From Avena insularis (lineage: Eukaryota > Streptophyta > Magnoliopsida > Poales > Poaceae): 64,000 nucleotides of DNA. Location: assembly GCA_023614405.1 (NCBI GenBank), contig CM042688.1, forward strand, positions 382,031,331-382,095,330, in the 5' to 3' direction. Position 1 is the first letter of the stretch. The number at the start of each line of letters is the position of its first letter. Shown one piece after another: positions 11,303 through 23,720 of this stretch. A program made the translations under genes and the position numbers. Below the pieces are notes generated by a model that worked only from the letters and a program-made list of their open reading frames with translations, was not told where the DNA came from and searched no databases.

Positions 11303-11319
11303 AACACACACACACACAC
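11303..11319 (+). repeat. (CA)n microsatellite, copy A
   Basis: A short run of alternating CA lies between the extra reading frame and the gag remnant. The same run is present in copy B at about 23603-23619. Confidence 0.85.
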
Positions 11320-11420
11320 CACAACATCAAAAGGAAAACAAATGGTTTTAAGAACCATTATGTAAGCTAAGATACAATGGGACCGATACTCATCACTCAT
11401 ATGATAGTGCTCTAGTGCGT

Positions 11421-12191
11421 CTACTCGTCATCGATGAAGTCGGAGTCATCATTGTCGGTGTAGAAGTCCATGTCATCATCCTCCAGATAGTCATCATCAT
11501 TGCTGAGGTAGGAGTCAATATCCACTTGGATATCTTCACCTTCCTCTTCTTCTTCTTTTGCTGCAAGCTGAGCTTCTTGCTCCTTGATGGTCTTCTCGAG
11601 GTCGGCCACCTTCTTGCAAAGACTGTCGATGGTGCGATCCTTCTTTGTGCGTTGACGGGAAAGAGACTGATGATCCTTGACTAGCAGTGAGAAAGTCTGG
11701 GCCTTCTGGGCGGCAAGGGCGAGGTTGTGGTTGGCGAACTCTCTAGCATTGTCCAACTCCTTCTAGCGGTCGTACAGCAGGAAGTCAAGGTTCTCCACTC
11801 GACGCTTCAATATTGGGTGACTTGGCATCTCTCGCGGCATTCCCATAGAATCACGCCTTGCATAGTGAACAAAGCAGGTTCCTTGGATTAGGTTGTCACT
11901 CTAGGCACACAGACGAGCGAGAGCTTCATGCATTGCCCTGGCTAATCCATCTAGCCAGTTCTTCTCTCTCATGGAGAACTGAATCCTCTCGGACATTGGT
12001 GCTTCTATCTTGCCTCGAAGATTAGCAGTTACTAGCCATTGTAAATCTCCTCCTTGTGGACCTGGGAGTTGAGATCCAAGAAATTCAGGATCAGGACGCT
12101 CCAAGTACTCAGATAGTGAATCCAGATCCCTCTCAAGGATCAGTTGGCCTCCGTTGCCCAATTGGTAGAACTTGCTATATTGAATTTCCAT
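11421..12191 (-). pseudogene. Extra reading frame between primer site and gag, acidic coiled-coil protein, copy A
   Basis: One frame of 257 codons runs from ATG 12191-12189 to a TGA-type end near 11421, broken by two TAG codons at 11901-11903 and 11763-11765. The N-terminal part (MEIQYSKFYQLGNGGQ...) has no motif I can name. The middle reads QGTCFVHYARRDSMGMP. The C-terminal third is a heptad-like, Lys/Glu-rich likely coiled coil (DRTIDSLCKKVADLEKT) followed by a strongly acidic tail rich in Asp and Glu. It lacks zinc knuckle, protease and RT motifs and lies 5' of gag, so it is neither gag nor pol. It may be an accessory frame of this retrotransposon family or a captured host fragment. Both TAG codons occur at the same places in copy B, so they predate the duplication. 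Confidence 0.6.
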
Positions 12192-12407
12192 CTATAATAA
12201 TTTAGGATGAGAAAGTTAGTGAAGTGATCAAGTGTGTCAAAATTTTATGTAGTAAATGTAAGAATTTTTGAGGAACATGTAATTTTTTTGAGAGAAAGAA
12301 TCCCAAGGATATGAGCGGAAATAGTTTTCATAAATACTCACTTTGGTTTTTTGAAACTAAGTTTTTGTTCGGACGTCCATTCTAACTAGGATCTCCTATG
12401 GTCAGGA
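12192..12407 (-). other. Leader between primer site and extra reading frame, copy A
   Basis: About 216 bases of AT-rich untranslated leader. I see no gene or structured RNA motif in it. Confidence 0.5.
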
Positions 12408-12421
12408 TGGCTCTGATACCA
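12408..12421 (-). promoter_or_regulatory. Primer-binding site for initiator tRNA-Met, copy A
   Basis: On the - strand the bases TGGTATCAGAGCCA match the complement of the plant initiator tRNA-Met 3' end. They lie three bases inside the LTR end, the normal place for minus-strand primer binding. This fixes the LTR boundary and the orientation of the element. Confidence 0.92.
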
Positions 12422-12424
12422 ACT

Positions 12425-15400
12425 TGTCAACACCCAAATTTTTAATCCCAGATGCCTGTTATGCCATACATCACAATCCCACAATTACCATTTTTGCGAG
12501 ACATAACATATTGGATATCATAGTACATCATCCATTAAAAACCATAATAAGTTCTTACACAAATAAATGATCTCATGATCCAGTCTTAATACAATCAAGT
12601 AGCAGAATAAATAGCGTAGCGGTGGGGTCCATCTTTAGTGTCACAGGCAATGCTGACGATGGGAGATGATCCTAGTTGTCGTAGCCATCCTGCTATCCTC
12701 CTTCAGGGTAGTCCTCCTCATAGTCTGGCCACGGGAATAGCCAGGGACAAATCCATGAGTACTCTTTAAGTATTCGCAAACTATCACTAACAAGTAAGGT
12801 AGTTCTAGTAGGAATGCTAACTCTAAGTTTATTTGTAAAGTTAAGTTTGAAACCTAAGGTGAGGTCAGAAAGAAAGAAAGATAAACTAAAGTTTGAAAAC
12901 ACCTAAGTGGGAACTTAATTGTCATAGTCACAACTCTGTTGTGGTCAAGTCATGTCACAATTCATTTCATAAGTCATTTTGAAAACATCTGACAACAGAA
13001 CAGTATGTCCACTCCAATTGTCCATAACCGCGGACGCGGCTATTCGAATAGTTTGACACTCTACAGAGGTGGTACACTTTAACCACAAAATTCAATACAT
13101 CTGTCAGGGATAACCCTGAATCATCATACTTAGTATGCAGATAATCAAACATAACCTTTCCTTTACACACTCTAGTATAAGCACCTCTCCTATGAATATG
13201 GCCTCCCAGCCATGGCCATCTGCCATCCTGGGCACTGTATAGGTGGACAACATTGAGAGGTAGCCTCATCTCAAACCTCTCCCGTGAGGGAACTAATACT
13301 AATGCATATAAACTTCTGGCTAAGCCTTACCCAATTTAGGTATTGTGGTTGTACGGTAAAATTGGAATGGTATCGCATCCGAACCCAACCATCAATTTTA
13401 TAAAAGGGCTAAGGCTCATGCCTCAACATTTTCATCATCATCATAAACCATTTGTGTTTCTCAACACATGTCAAAACATCTCAATAAATGACTCATCATT
13501 CCAAGGTTTTCACAAGTCATTTTCACCAGGTATTCCCATCTAAAGTGAATCAAGTTTTTGGTATAACTCTAGGCTACTAAGTTAAGAGTGTTCACTAATG
13601 TGGGATGCTAAGTTCAATCTCATGCCATAGAATGACATCTAAGTCTAACTAGATAGGTCAAGTTTTATACTCTTTATGCTATCTATAAACAAGTAAAGAA
13701 CTTTGGTAAAGTAAGGAAAGTAAATCTTGTAAAAAAACTTGGAGTAGGTATAAGTCAAATGGTATAACCAAAGCATGCCTAATGCATTTGCTCAAGTTAA
13801 GTGGGCAAGTGTTAACTTTCTTAGTTCTAGCTTGCAAGGGTTAGCTTGCATTGTTAATGATGGCTTGCCTTGGTTGGTGCAGTGGTTGCAATTTTCTTCC
13901 TCCTCCTTTTGGTAGAACTCCTCCTCGTAGACTTGGTCGGTACTATCGTCTATAAATACATACGGAATACACAATCACCAAACAATACTTTACTAGTATA
14001 CCTATCACACTAAGGCACATAGTTGATGATCTATTATCATCACAAACATCACAAGGTTTAATGAACTAGTTTTATTTATTTTATTTGAGAAAAGTAATTT
14101 CTACTCATTGAAATTAACTAAGACTTAATATTCTCAACTTAAAATATGGGATCATGTGGACACATGTCATCAGCACATATTCTAACATATGGGAATGTGA
14201 TTTAAGGGTTGGATCACATTTTAATAAGTTTAAGTGTAATAATTAATGATTTAAAGTGACTAGAAATGCCTATATAGCATTATTTTGGTACTAGTCCAAA
14301 GTCACTGCATGCAAACCTTAATATTATTACATATTCAGATAGGTATGGTTAAATGTGATTTTTAAGAGTTGGAATCAACTCAAAATCAATTAGGGTTGAT
14401 TTTAGAAAAATGTTTGAATATGCAAACGCTTCTGTCTTGTTATTTTAGGTAGGAGAGATCTCTAACTCTAAATGATTTAAATCCAACGAGCTTGGATAGA
14501 GATTTTCATTAGCTTTCCAACAAAATTGGAATCACTCAATTTGGATTTTTAAAACTCTCTGAATTGATTTTCAAACAAAGGGATAGAACTAAGTCTAAGT
14601 CTAAAAAGAAAAATCCTAATTTGAATCACAGGGTCAGCACGGGAAACTAATTGGGCCGGCCCAGTTTCACTCCGCGGTGTAGAGGACAGCTGACAGGAGA
14701 GATCCACATGTCAGCGGTACATCTCACGTGAAGCGGTCCAGGGCGATATGGACCATAGGATTAGAACTAGATCAACGGTTCACGGTCGTCGTCGACGACG
14801 AACACATCGCCGGCGAGACTGAACCCTAGCACGGTCAGTGAGAGTGCAGTGGGGACATACCTGGGCTCCAGCTAGTGCGACAAGGCGAGCAAACAAACAA
14901 GATGACGACGGTGGTTCTCCTGGTACCGGCAGCGTCCCGGGAGATGGGCTGGATCACTGGCGCCCTTCTCGTCCTTCGGCGGCAGGCTTCGGCGAAATTC
15001 CGGTGCTACGGGCTGCGGCTTGCTCCGGTGGGGCTCTAGGACTGTTTTGAGGGGGAGTGGATGAGAGTGGTGTGAGGAAACGGTGCTGGGGAGGCCTCCT
15101 TATATAGGCGCGACGAGGCGGTAGTGAGGCATGGGCGATGCTCGCTGGTGACGATGGTACAGCGGGCTAGAGGCTTGGGCGGTGGGCTAGGACAGTGGGC
15201 GGTTCCCTAGCGGTCGTCACGGCGGTGTGCGTGTAGTGAATTGTGGTCGGGAGACGTGAGCGGCGCGGCGCGCACGATGTCTCTATCGACGGCGAACTTT
15301 GCGGTGGCCGGTGACTACGGGGCACGGTCGGGGAAAGGGGCACGTCTGGCAGCTTCCTGGGGCGGTGGTGATCATGTAGGTGTGGTCTGGTTGAGCGGGC

Positions 15401-16356
15401 ACCGTGCACGCTCTACGGGCGGCGTCGGCATGGCAGACACGGTCCGGGCGCGATGGTTCATGGATGCTCCTTGCTTTGTCCTCGGGCTAGGCTGGCCTGG
15501 AGGGGGAGGTGGTCCATGAGCAACGTGTTGGGCAAGGTGGGCGAGGCTGGCGGCGTCAGGGGCGCGCTGTCGCCAGTGAGGTTCTCAAGTGGGCTTGGCA
15601 TTGATGTCCATGACCATTTGGTCGTGGGCACAGTGCTTGGCCAGGCTAGAAAAGAGTAGGGGGTGTAGTGGAGAGGTTTTGGTTGCAATGTGGTCGACGG
15701 GTTTGGCGAGAACACTGCTCACACTAGTGTTTTAGATTTTCATCTGAACCGTGCACTCCAAGTGTTTGACAAAATGGCCGAAAGAATTCAAGTTTGGAAT
15801 TTTGGAATGAAATTTGGTGTAGTGGTTTGTCACATGCTTAAACATATGTGGTTGCTAGGATTTGTCAAATGGAATTCATTTGGATGGTTTTTGAAAAAGG
15901 GTGATCTATACATATGAACTAGATTCCATTTTCAAATGTCATTTAAAATTAGATTTTGAATGTTTTTGGGAGATCACAAAGTGGGCCTTGGCACATCACT
16001 ACTTGTACTATCAAGGGGTGCAAAGATCCACAATTGTTTCTGTTGGAAATTGAGTGCTAGGAACACCCAAATTTGGCTAGTTGATTAAAATGGCAAAAGT
16101 GACCATTTCCTTTATTTAGTTCTTTTTGATTTTTTTTTCTTTGGTTTTTGCTTGGGATTGATCTAGATGATTTGGCATTCATCATAGAACCATTTTACAA
16201 CAATTAGAACACACAATCATGGCATTTCAAAACAACTCCTATTTAAATGCAACACTCATATGCATGCTTAAATATTTTAAACGGAAAAGTTTTTGTTAAC
16301 CCTAAAATGGGTAGTTTTGATCTTGATATATTGGATTAAAGTTTTGGGATGTTACA
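12425..16356 (-). repeat. 5' LTR of element 2, copy A (about 3.9 kb)
   Basis: On the - strand it starts TGTAACATCCC at 16356 and ends GTTGACA at 12425, next to the primer-binding site. Satellite abuts the start directly. Roughly 14650-15690 is GC-rich and includes a TATA box; the rest is AT-rich with many short direct T- and A-rich stretches. Open frames up to about 100 codons in the GC-rich part carry no recognised domain. No other gene is seen in this 3.9 kb. Confidence 0.9.
15100..15107 (-). promoter_or_regulatory. TATA box in LTR, copy A
   Basis: CTATATAA on the - strand sits in GC-rich surroundings and points towards the primer site and gag. It is the best promoter candidate in the LTR. 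In copy B the matching site is changed to CTATAGAA. Confidence 0.6.
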
Positions 16357-19300
16357 ACATGGATCCACTAGAGTCATTCCGTGTGTGCTCTTTTCATAAA
16401 CCACATGGATCCAATAGATGTCATTTCATGCATGTTCTTTTCATAAACCACATGGATCCACTTGATGTCATTGCATGTGTCTTAACTTTATAAACCACAT
16501 GGATGCACTAGATGTCATTGCATGTGTGTTATTTTCATAAACTAAATGGATCCACTAGACGTCATTGCATGTGTGTTCTTTTCCTAAACCACATTGATCC
16601 ACTCCAATCATTCTATTTGTGTTGTTTTCATAAACCACATGGATCCACTAGATGTCATTGCATGTGTCTTCTGTTCATAAACCAAATGGATCCACTAGAT
16701 GTCATCGCATGTGTGTTATTTTCATAAACCACATGGATCCACAAGATGTCATTGCATGTGTGTTCTTTTCATAAACCACAGGGCTGCACTATATGTCATT
16801 GCATGTGTGTTATTTTTCTAAACCACATGGATACACTAGATTCATTGCATATGTGTTATTTTCCTAAACCACATGGATCCACTAGACGTCATTGCATATG
16901 TGTTCGTTTGCTAAACCACATGGATCCACCAGATGTCATTGCATGTGTGTTCTTTTCCTAAACCACATGGATCCACTTTCTATGTGTGTTCTTTTCATAA
17001 ACCACATGCATCCACTAGATGTCATTGCATGTGTGTTCTTTTCATAAACCACATGGATCTACTAGATGTCATTGCATGTGTGTTCTTTTCCTAAACCATA
17101 TGTATCCACTAGATGTCATTGCATGTGTGTTCTTTTCCTAAACCACATGGACCCGCTAGAGTCATTCCATGTGTGTTCTTTTCATAAACCACATACATCC
17201 ACTAGATGTCATTGCATGTGTTCTTTTCATAAACCACATGGTTCCCCTAGATGTCATGCATGTGTGTTCCTTTCCTAAGCCACATGGATCCACTAGATGT
17301 CATTGCATGTGTGTTCTTTTGATAAACCACATGGATCCACTAGATTTCAGTGCATATGTGTTCTTTTCATAAACCACATGGACCCACTAGGAGTCATTCT
17401 ATGTGTGTTATATCATAAAACACATGGATCCACTAGATGTCATTGCATGTTTGTTCTTTTCCTAAACCACATGGATCCACTAGATTCATTCAACACGTGT
17501 TCTTTTCATAAACCACATGGATCCACTAAATGTCATTGCATGTGTGTTCTTTTCACAAACCACATGGATCAACTAGATTTCATGGCATGTGTGTTATTTT
17601 CCTAAACCACATGGATCCACTAGAGTCATTGTATGCGTTCTTTTACTAAACCACACACATCCACTAGATGTCATTGCATGTGTGTTCTTTTTCTAAACCA
17701 CATGGATCAACTAGATGTCATTGCATGGGTGTTCTTTTCATAAACCACATGGATCTACTAGATGTCATTGCATGTGTGTTCTTTTCCTAAACCATATGGA
17801 TCCACTAGATGTCATTGCATGTGTGTTCTTTTCCTAAACCACATGGACCCGCTAGAGTCATTCCATGTGTGTTCTTTTCATAAACCACATAGATCCACTA
17901 GATGTCATTGCATGTGTTCTTTTCATAAACCACTTGGTTCCCCTAGATGTCATGCATGTGTGTTCCTTTCCTAAACCACATGGATTCACTAGATGTCATT
18001 GCATGTGTGTTCTTTTCATAAACCACATGGATCCACTAGATTTCATTGCATGTGTGTTGTTTTCCTAAACCACATGGATCCACCAGAGTCATTCTGTGTG
18101 TGTTATTTTCATAAACCAAATGGATCCAGTAGATGTCATTGCATGCATGTTAATTTCATAAACCACATGGATCCACAAGATGTCATTGCATGTGTGTTCT
18201 TTTCATAAACCACATGGATCCACAAGATGTCATTGCATGTGTGTTATTTTCCTAAACCACATGGATACACTACAGTCATTGCATATGTGTTATTTTTCTA
18301 AACCACATGGATCCACTAGATGTCATTGCATGTGTGTTCTTTTTCTAAACCACATGGATCCACAAAATGTCATTGCATGTGTGTTCTTTTCCTAAACCAC
18401 ATGGCTCCACTAGAGTCATTCCATGTGTGTTCTTTTGATAAACCACATGCATCCACTAGATGACATTGCATGTTTGTTCTTTTTAGAAACCACATGGATC
18501 CACTAGATGTCATTGCATGTGGATCCACTAGATGTCATTGCATGTGTGTTATTTTCCTAAACCACATGGATCCACTAGAGTCATTCCATGTGTATTCTTT
18601 TCATAAACCACATGGATCCACTAGATGACATTGCATGTGTTCTTTTAATAAACCACATGGTTCCACTAGATGTCATGCATGTATGTTCTTTTCCTAAGCC
18701 AGATGGATCCACTAGAGTTATTCCATGTGAGTTCTTTGCATAAACCACATGGATCCACTAGATGCCATTGCAGCTGTGTTCTTTTCATAAACCACATGGA
18801 TCCACTAGATTTCAGTGCATATGTGTTCTTTTCATAAACCACATGGACCCACTAGGAGTCATTCTATGTGTGTTATATCATAAAACACATGGATCCACTA
18901 GATGTCATTGCATGTTTGTTCTTTTCCTAAACCACATGGATCCACTAGATTCATTCAACACGTGTTCTTTTCATAAACCACATGGATCCACTAAATGTCA
19001 TTGCATGTGTGTTCTTTTCACAAACCACATGGATCAACTAGATTTCATGGCATGTGTGTTATTTTCCTAAACCACATGGATCCACTAGAGTCATTGTATG
19101 CATTCTTTTACTAAACCACACACATCCACTAGATGTCATTGCATGTGTGTTCTTTTTCTAAACCACATGGATCAACTAGATGTCATTGCATGGGTGTTCT
19201 TTTCATAAACCACATGGATCTACTAGATGTCATTGCATGTGTGTTCTTTTCCTAAACCATATGGATCCACTAGATGTCATTGCATGTGTGTTCTTTTCCT

Positions 19301-22167
19301 AAACCACATGGACCCGCTAGAGTCATTCCATGTGTGTTCTTTTCATAAACCACATAGATCCACTAGATGTCATTGCATGTGTTCTTTTCATAAACCACTT
19401 GGTTCCCCTAGATGTCATGCATGTGTGTTCCTTTCCTAAACCACATGGATTCACTAGATGTCATTGCATGTGTGTTCTTTTCATAAACCACATGGATCCA
19501 CTAGATTTCATTGCATGTGTGTTCTTTTGATAAACCACATGGATCCACTATATGTCATTGCATGTGTTTTCTATCATAAACCACATGGATCCACTAGATG
19601 TCATTGCATGTTTGTTCTTTTCCTAAACCACATGGATCCACTAGATTCATTCAAAGTGTGTTCTTTTCATAAACCACATGGATCCACTAGATGTCATTGC
19701 ATGTGTGTTCTATTCACAAACCACATGGATCAACTAGGTGCCATTGCATGTGTGTTATTTTCCTAAACCACATGGATCCACAAGAGTCATTCTATGTGTG
19801 TTGTTTTTATAAACCACATGGATCCACTAGATGTCATTGCATGTGTGTTCTTTTCATAAACCACATGGTTGCACTATATGTCATCGCATGTGTGTTATTT
19901 TCCTAAACCACATGGATACACTAGAGTCATTGCATATGTGTTATTTTTCGAAACCACATGGATCCACTAGATGTCATTGGATGTGTGTTCTTTTGGTAAA
20001 CCACATTGATCCACCAGATGTCATTGCATGTCTGTTCTTTTCATAAACCACATAGATCCACTAGATGTCATTGCTCTTTTCATTCAACGTGTGTTCTTTT
20101 CATAAACCACATGGATACACTAGATGTCATTGCATGTGTGTTCTTTTCCTAAACCACATGGTTCCACTAGAATCATTCCACGTGTGTTCTTTTCATAAAA
20201 CACATGGATCCACTAGTTGTCATTGCATGTGTGTTCTTTTCCTAAACCATATGGATCGACTAGAGTCATTTCGTGTGTGTTCTTTTCATAAACCACATGG
20301 ATCCAATAGATGTCATTGCATGCGTGTTCTTTTCATAAACCACATGGATCCACTAGATGTCATTGCATGTGTGTTATTTTCATAAACCACATGGATGCAC
20401 TAGATGTCATTGCATTTGTCTTATTTTCATAAATAAAATGGATCCACTAGATGTCGCATGTGTGTTCTTTTCCTGAACCACATGGATCCACTAGAGTCAT
20501 TCTATGTGTGTTGTTTTCATAAACCACATGGATCCACTAGATGTCATTGCATGTGTGTTCTTTTCATAAACCACATGGATCCACTAGATGTCATTGCATA
20601 TGTTCTTTTAATAAACCACTTGGTTCCACTAGATGTCATGCATGTTTGTTCTTTTCCTAAACCACATCGATCCACTAGAGTCATTCTATGTGTGTTGTTT
20701 TCATAAACCAGATGGATGCACTAGATGTAATTGCATGTGTCTTCTTTTCACAAACCAAATGGATCCACTAGATGTCATTCCATGTGTGGTCTTTTCCTAA
20801 ACCACATGGATCCACTAGAGTCGTTGCATGTGTGTTATTTTCATAAAACACATGGATTCAGTAGATGTCTTTGCATGTGGGTTATTTTCCTAAACCATAT
20901 GGATCCACTAGAGTCATTGCATGTCTGTTCTTTTCATAAACCACATGGGTCCACTACATGTTATTGCATGTGTGTTCTTTTCATAAACCACATGGATTCA
21001 GTAGATGTCATTGCATGTCTATTCTTTTCATAAACCACATGTATCAACTATATGTCATTCCATGTGTGTTGTTTTCCTAACCCACATGGATCCACTAGAG
21101 TCATTCTGTGTGTGATGTTTTCATAAACCACATGGATCCAATAGATGTCATTGCATGCATGTTCTTTTCATAAACTACATGGATCCACTAGATGTCATTG
21201 CATGTGTGTTATTTTCATAAACCACATGGATGCACTAGATGTCATTGCAAATGTGTTCTTTTCGTAAACCAAATGGATCCACTAGACGTCATTGCATGTG
21301 TGTTCTTTTCCTAAACCACATTGATCCACTAGAGTCATTCTATTTTTTGTTGTTTTCAAAAACCACATGGATCCACTAGATGTCATTGTATGTGTGTTCT
21401 TTTCCTAGACCACATGGATCCACTAGATGTCATTGCATGTGTGTTATTTTCATAAACCACATGGTTGCACTATATGTCATTGCATGTGTGTTATTTTCCT
21501 GAACCACATGGATACACTAGAGTCATTGCATATGTGTTATTTTCCTAAACCACATGGATCCACTAGATGTCATTGCATATGTGTTCGTTTGCTAAACCAC
21601 GTGGATCCACCAGATGTCATTGCATGTGTGTTCTTTTCCTAAACCACATGGATCCAATAGAGTCATTCCATGTGTGTTCTTTTCATAAACCACATGCATC
21701 CACTAGATGTCATTGATGTGTGTTCTTTTCATAAACCACATGGATCCACTAGATGTCATTGCATGTTTGTTCTTTTCCTAAACCATATGGGTCCACTAGA
21801 TGTCATTGCATGTGTGTTCTTTTCCTAAACCACATGGACCCACGAGAGTAATTCCATGTGTGTTCTTTTCATAAACCACATAGATCCACCAGATGTCATT
21901 GCATGTGTTCTTTTCATAAACCACATGGTTCCACTAGATGTCATGCATGTGTGTTCTTTTCCTAAACCACATGGATCCACTAGAGTCATTCCATGTGTGT
22001 TCTTTTCATAAACCACATGGATCCACTAGATGTCATTGCATGTGTGTTCTTTTCATAAACCACATGGATCCACTAGATTTCATTACATGTGTGTTATTTT
22101 CATAAACCACATGGATCCAGTAGATGTCATTACATGTATTTTCTTTCATAAACCACATGGCTCCGCT
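16357..22167 (+). repeat. Satellite block 2, 46-47 bp monomers
   Basis: The same monomer family as block 1 in the same orientation, with the BamHI core in most units. The left end starts inside a monomer at ACATGGATCCACTAG right after the LTR end, and the right end is the junction with copy B. About 125 monomers. The first kilobase matches the satellite right of copy B, and 20044-22167 matches the satellite left of copy A. No gene is present. Confidence 0.97.
17330..19510 (+). repeat. Higher-order repeat, spacing 1465 bp
   Basis: About 17330-18045 and 18795-19510 carry the same series of variant monomers, including the TTTCAGTGCATATG form, the GTTATATCATAAAAC form and the TCATTCAACACG form, at a constant shift of 1465 bases. 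The two are almost identical by eye. Confidence 0.85.
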
Positions 22168-22175
22168 AGATTCAT
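22168..22175 (+). other. Deletion junction with microhomology, copy B
   Basis: Identical to the copy A join (AGATTCAT shared by satellite and reverse transcriptase), with the same flanking monomer ACATGGCTCCGCTAG. It was therefore duplicated rather than formed twice. Confidence 0.65.
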
Positions 22176-22889
22176 GAAATAAGCAGGGACATTGGTTAAT
22201 CCAAAAGACATGACCTTATACTCGTATAATCCATAACGAGTAGTAAAGGTGGTCTTCTGAATATCTGTTGCACGAATCTTAAGTTGGTGATAACCAGTCC
22301 TAAGATTGATCTTAGAGAACACATCGGCACCGGTCAATTGATGAAATAGATCCTCTATCTTTGGCAATGGGTACTTGTTTTTGATGGTGACATCATTTAG
22401 CTTCCTGTAATCTGTGCACAAACGGTTTCCTCTATCTTTCTTGTCGACGAACAAAACAGGCGATCTCCATGGTGATGCGCTAGGTTGAATCAAGCCTTTC
22501 TCTAGCATAGCATCCAACTGCTTCTTCAGTTCTACTAACTCTGAGGTGTTAATGCTATAGGGTCTCTGAGCTATGGATCCGGTTCCGGGAATTAGTTCAA
22601 TAATGAACTCAATATCCCTATCTGGGGGCATACCGGGCAATTCATCTGGGAATACGTCGGGGTATTCGCAGACTACTTTGACTTGGTGTATGGTGGGTAG
22701 GGCTAGACTCTTATTGCACTTGAATTGATGGGGCAAGGTTTCAGATATATGCTCTACTGAGACTCTAGAGATACTGGTCATGGTGATGGATTTCTTGGAA
22801 CAGTCAATCAATCCTTTATGCTTTGACATATAGTCCATTCCTAGTACGACTTCCAAACCATTGGTTCCGAGTACTATTAGATTGGCTTA
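22176..22889 (-). pseudogene. Retrotransposon pol fragment: protease end and N-terminal reverse transcriptase, copy B
   Basis: The same protease tail, linker and RT motifs as copy A, ending at PAYFMN. The stop at 22887-22889 matches the one in copy A. In the GMDWM motif the Trp codon has become Tyr (GMDYM). The reading [10 protein letters not shown] and the YHQLKIR segment look more ancestral here than in copy A. It also has Asn for the first catalytic RT Asp. It is not functional. Confidence 0.9.
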
Positions 22890-23464
22890 AAAATCTATCC
22901 CATGTATTCTGATAGGTACAGCTTTGCAATTTTTTCTAGCTTTTGTAGTGGAACCAGGGATTTGAACTATCATGACATGCTTCAAGTTGGTTGGGTGAAT
23001 CCTACTAGTGCATGCAAATTTCTTCGGTGACAAATGAGTGTGATGCTCCAGAATCAAACAACACTCTTGCTAAAACTGAGTTGACAGAAAACATACCCAG
23101 CAGTACATCTGGCGCTTCTTGGGCTTCTTCGGCGTTCATGTGGAAGAGACGGCCATTGCGGTTGTGAGGGTTCCCTGGCGCTGCTGTTGAGCTGGGGCAT
23201 TCACATTGGCAGTGGCGGCAATCTTCTTGGGACACTCATTGGAGTAGTGACCCTTCACTCCACACTCGAAACAAGTAATCTGAGACTTTTCTTTTGCTGC
23301 CACGAGCACATCATTGCTTCCAGGTGCTTGGGTGTTGTTCTTGTGGTTGCTAAATTTGCTTGGCGTTCTGCCCTACTAGCTTCACGGTCTGCAATGAGAG
23401 TCTCCAGAATCTGCAGCATCGGGTCTTGCGATTAGCTCCTCCCTCCTTGGTTTCCACGAGTCAT
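22890..23464 (-). pseudogene. Retrotransposon gag and protease remnant, copy B
   Basis: Same arrangement as copy A: a short gag start, a large internal gag deletion, the zinc knuckle, a frameshift, then the protease with LFDSGASHSF and a further frameshift after VTEE. Copy B is three bases shorter between the gag start and the knuckle, where the two copies differ most (around 23320-23345). Confidence 0.82.
23232..23273 (-). other. gag CCHC zinc knuckle, copy B (intact)
   Basis: CFECGVKGHYSNEC has both usual Gly residues as well as the C-x2-C-x4-H-x4-C spacing. It is the better representative of the family's RNA-binding knuckle. Confidence 0.88.
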
Positions 23465-23720
23465 CTAAAGATTGACATAGATAATGGGGTAAGAGGGAAA
23501 TTTCTAAGGTTCATGGTTTTGGTTTCAAAGCTAAAACTTTGAGTTTGACTCAGGTTTTGCAACTAACTTCTTTTCATTCATTCAAGCAAAGCGCACGATA
23601 CAAACACACACACACACACCAAAACATCAAAAGGAAAACAAATGGTTTTAAGAACCATTCTGTAAGCTAAGATACAATGGGACCGATACTCATCACTCAT
23701 ATGATAGTGCTCTAGTGCGT

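Larger units (their letters stand above)
9865..16356 (-). mobile_element. Truncated Ty3/gypsy retrotransposon, element 2 copy A
   Basis: Read from right to left the order is 5' LTR (16356-12425), primer-binding site, an extra acidic reading frame, a gag remnant with a zinc knuckle, protease, and the N-terminal half of reverse transcriptase. At 9865-9872 the element stops inside reverse transcriptase and joins satellite. The rest of RT, RNase H, integrase and the 3' LTR are absent. gag is also largely deleted, so the copy cannot move on its own. The reverse transcriptase is close to that of element 1 but the LTR sequence is different, so it belongs to a related but distinct family. Copy B at 22168-28608 has the same structure. 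Confidence 0.92.

Noticed and set aside
11415..11684. An 89-codon + strand frame opposite the acidic reading frame (also 23715-23984)
   Set aside because: It is the complement of the Asp/Glu-rich region, which gives a hydrophobic-looking shadow; the element is transcribed from the - strand.
12693..13974. Short minus-strand frames of 60-100 codons in the LTR (also 24972-26268)
   Set aside because: They lie within LTR sequence before the primer site, have no domains, and are not kept intact between the two copies.
14838..15917. Open frames in the GC-rich part of the element 2 LTR (also 27074-27969)
   Set aside because: Same reason; the frames differ between copies A and B because of indels, which argues against coding.
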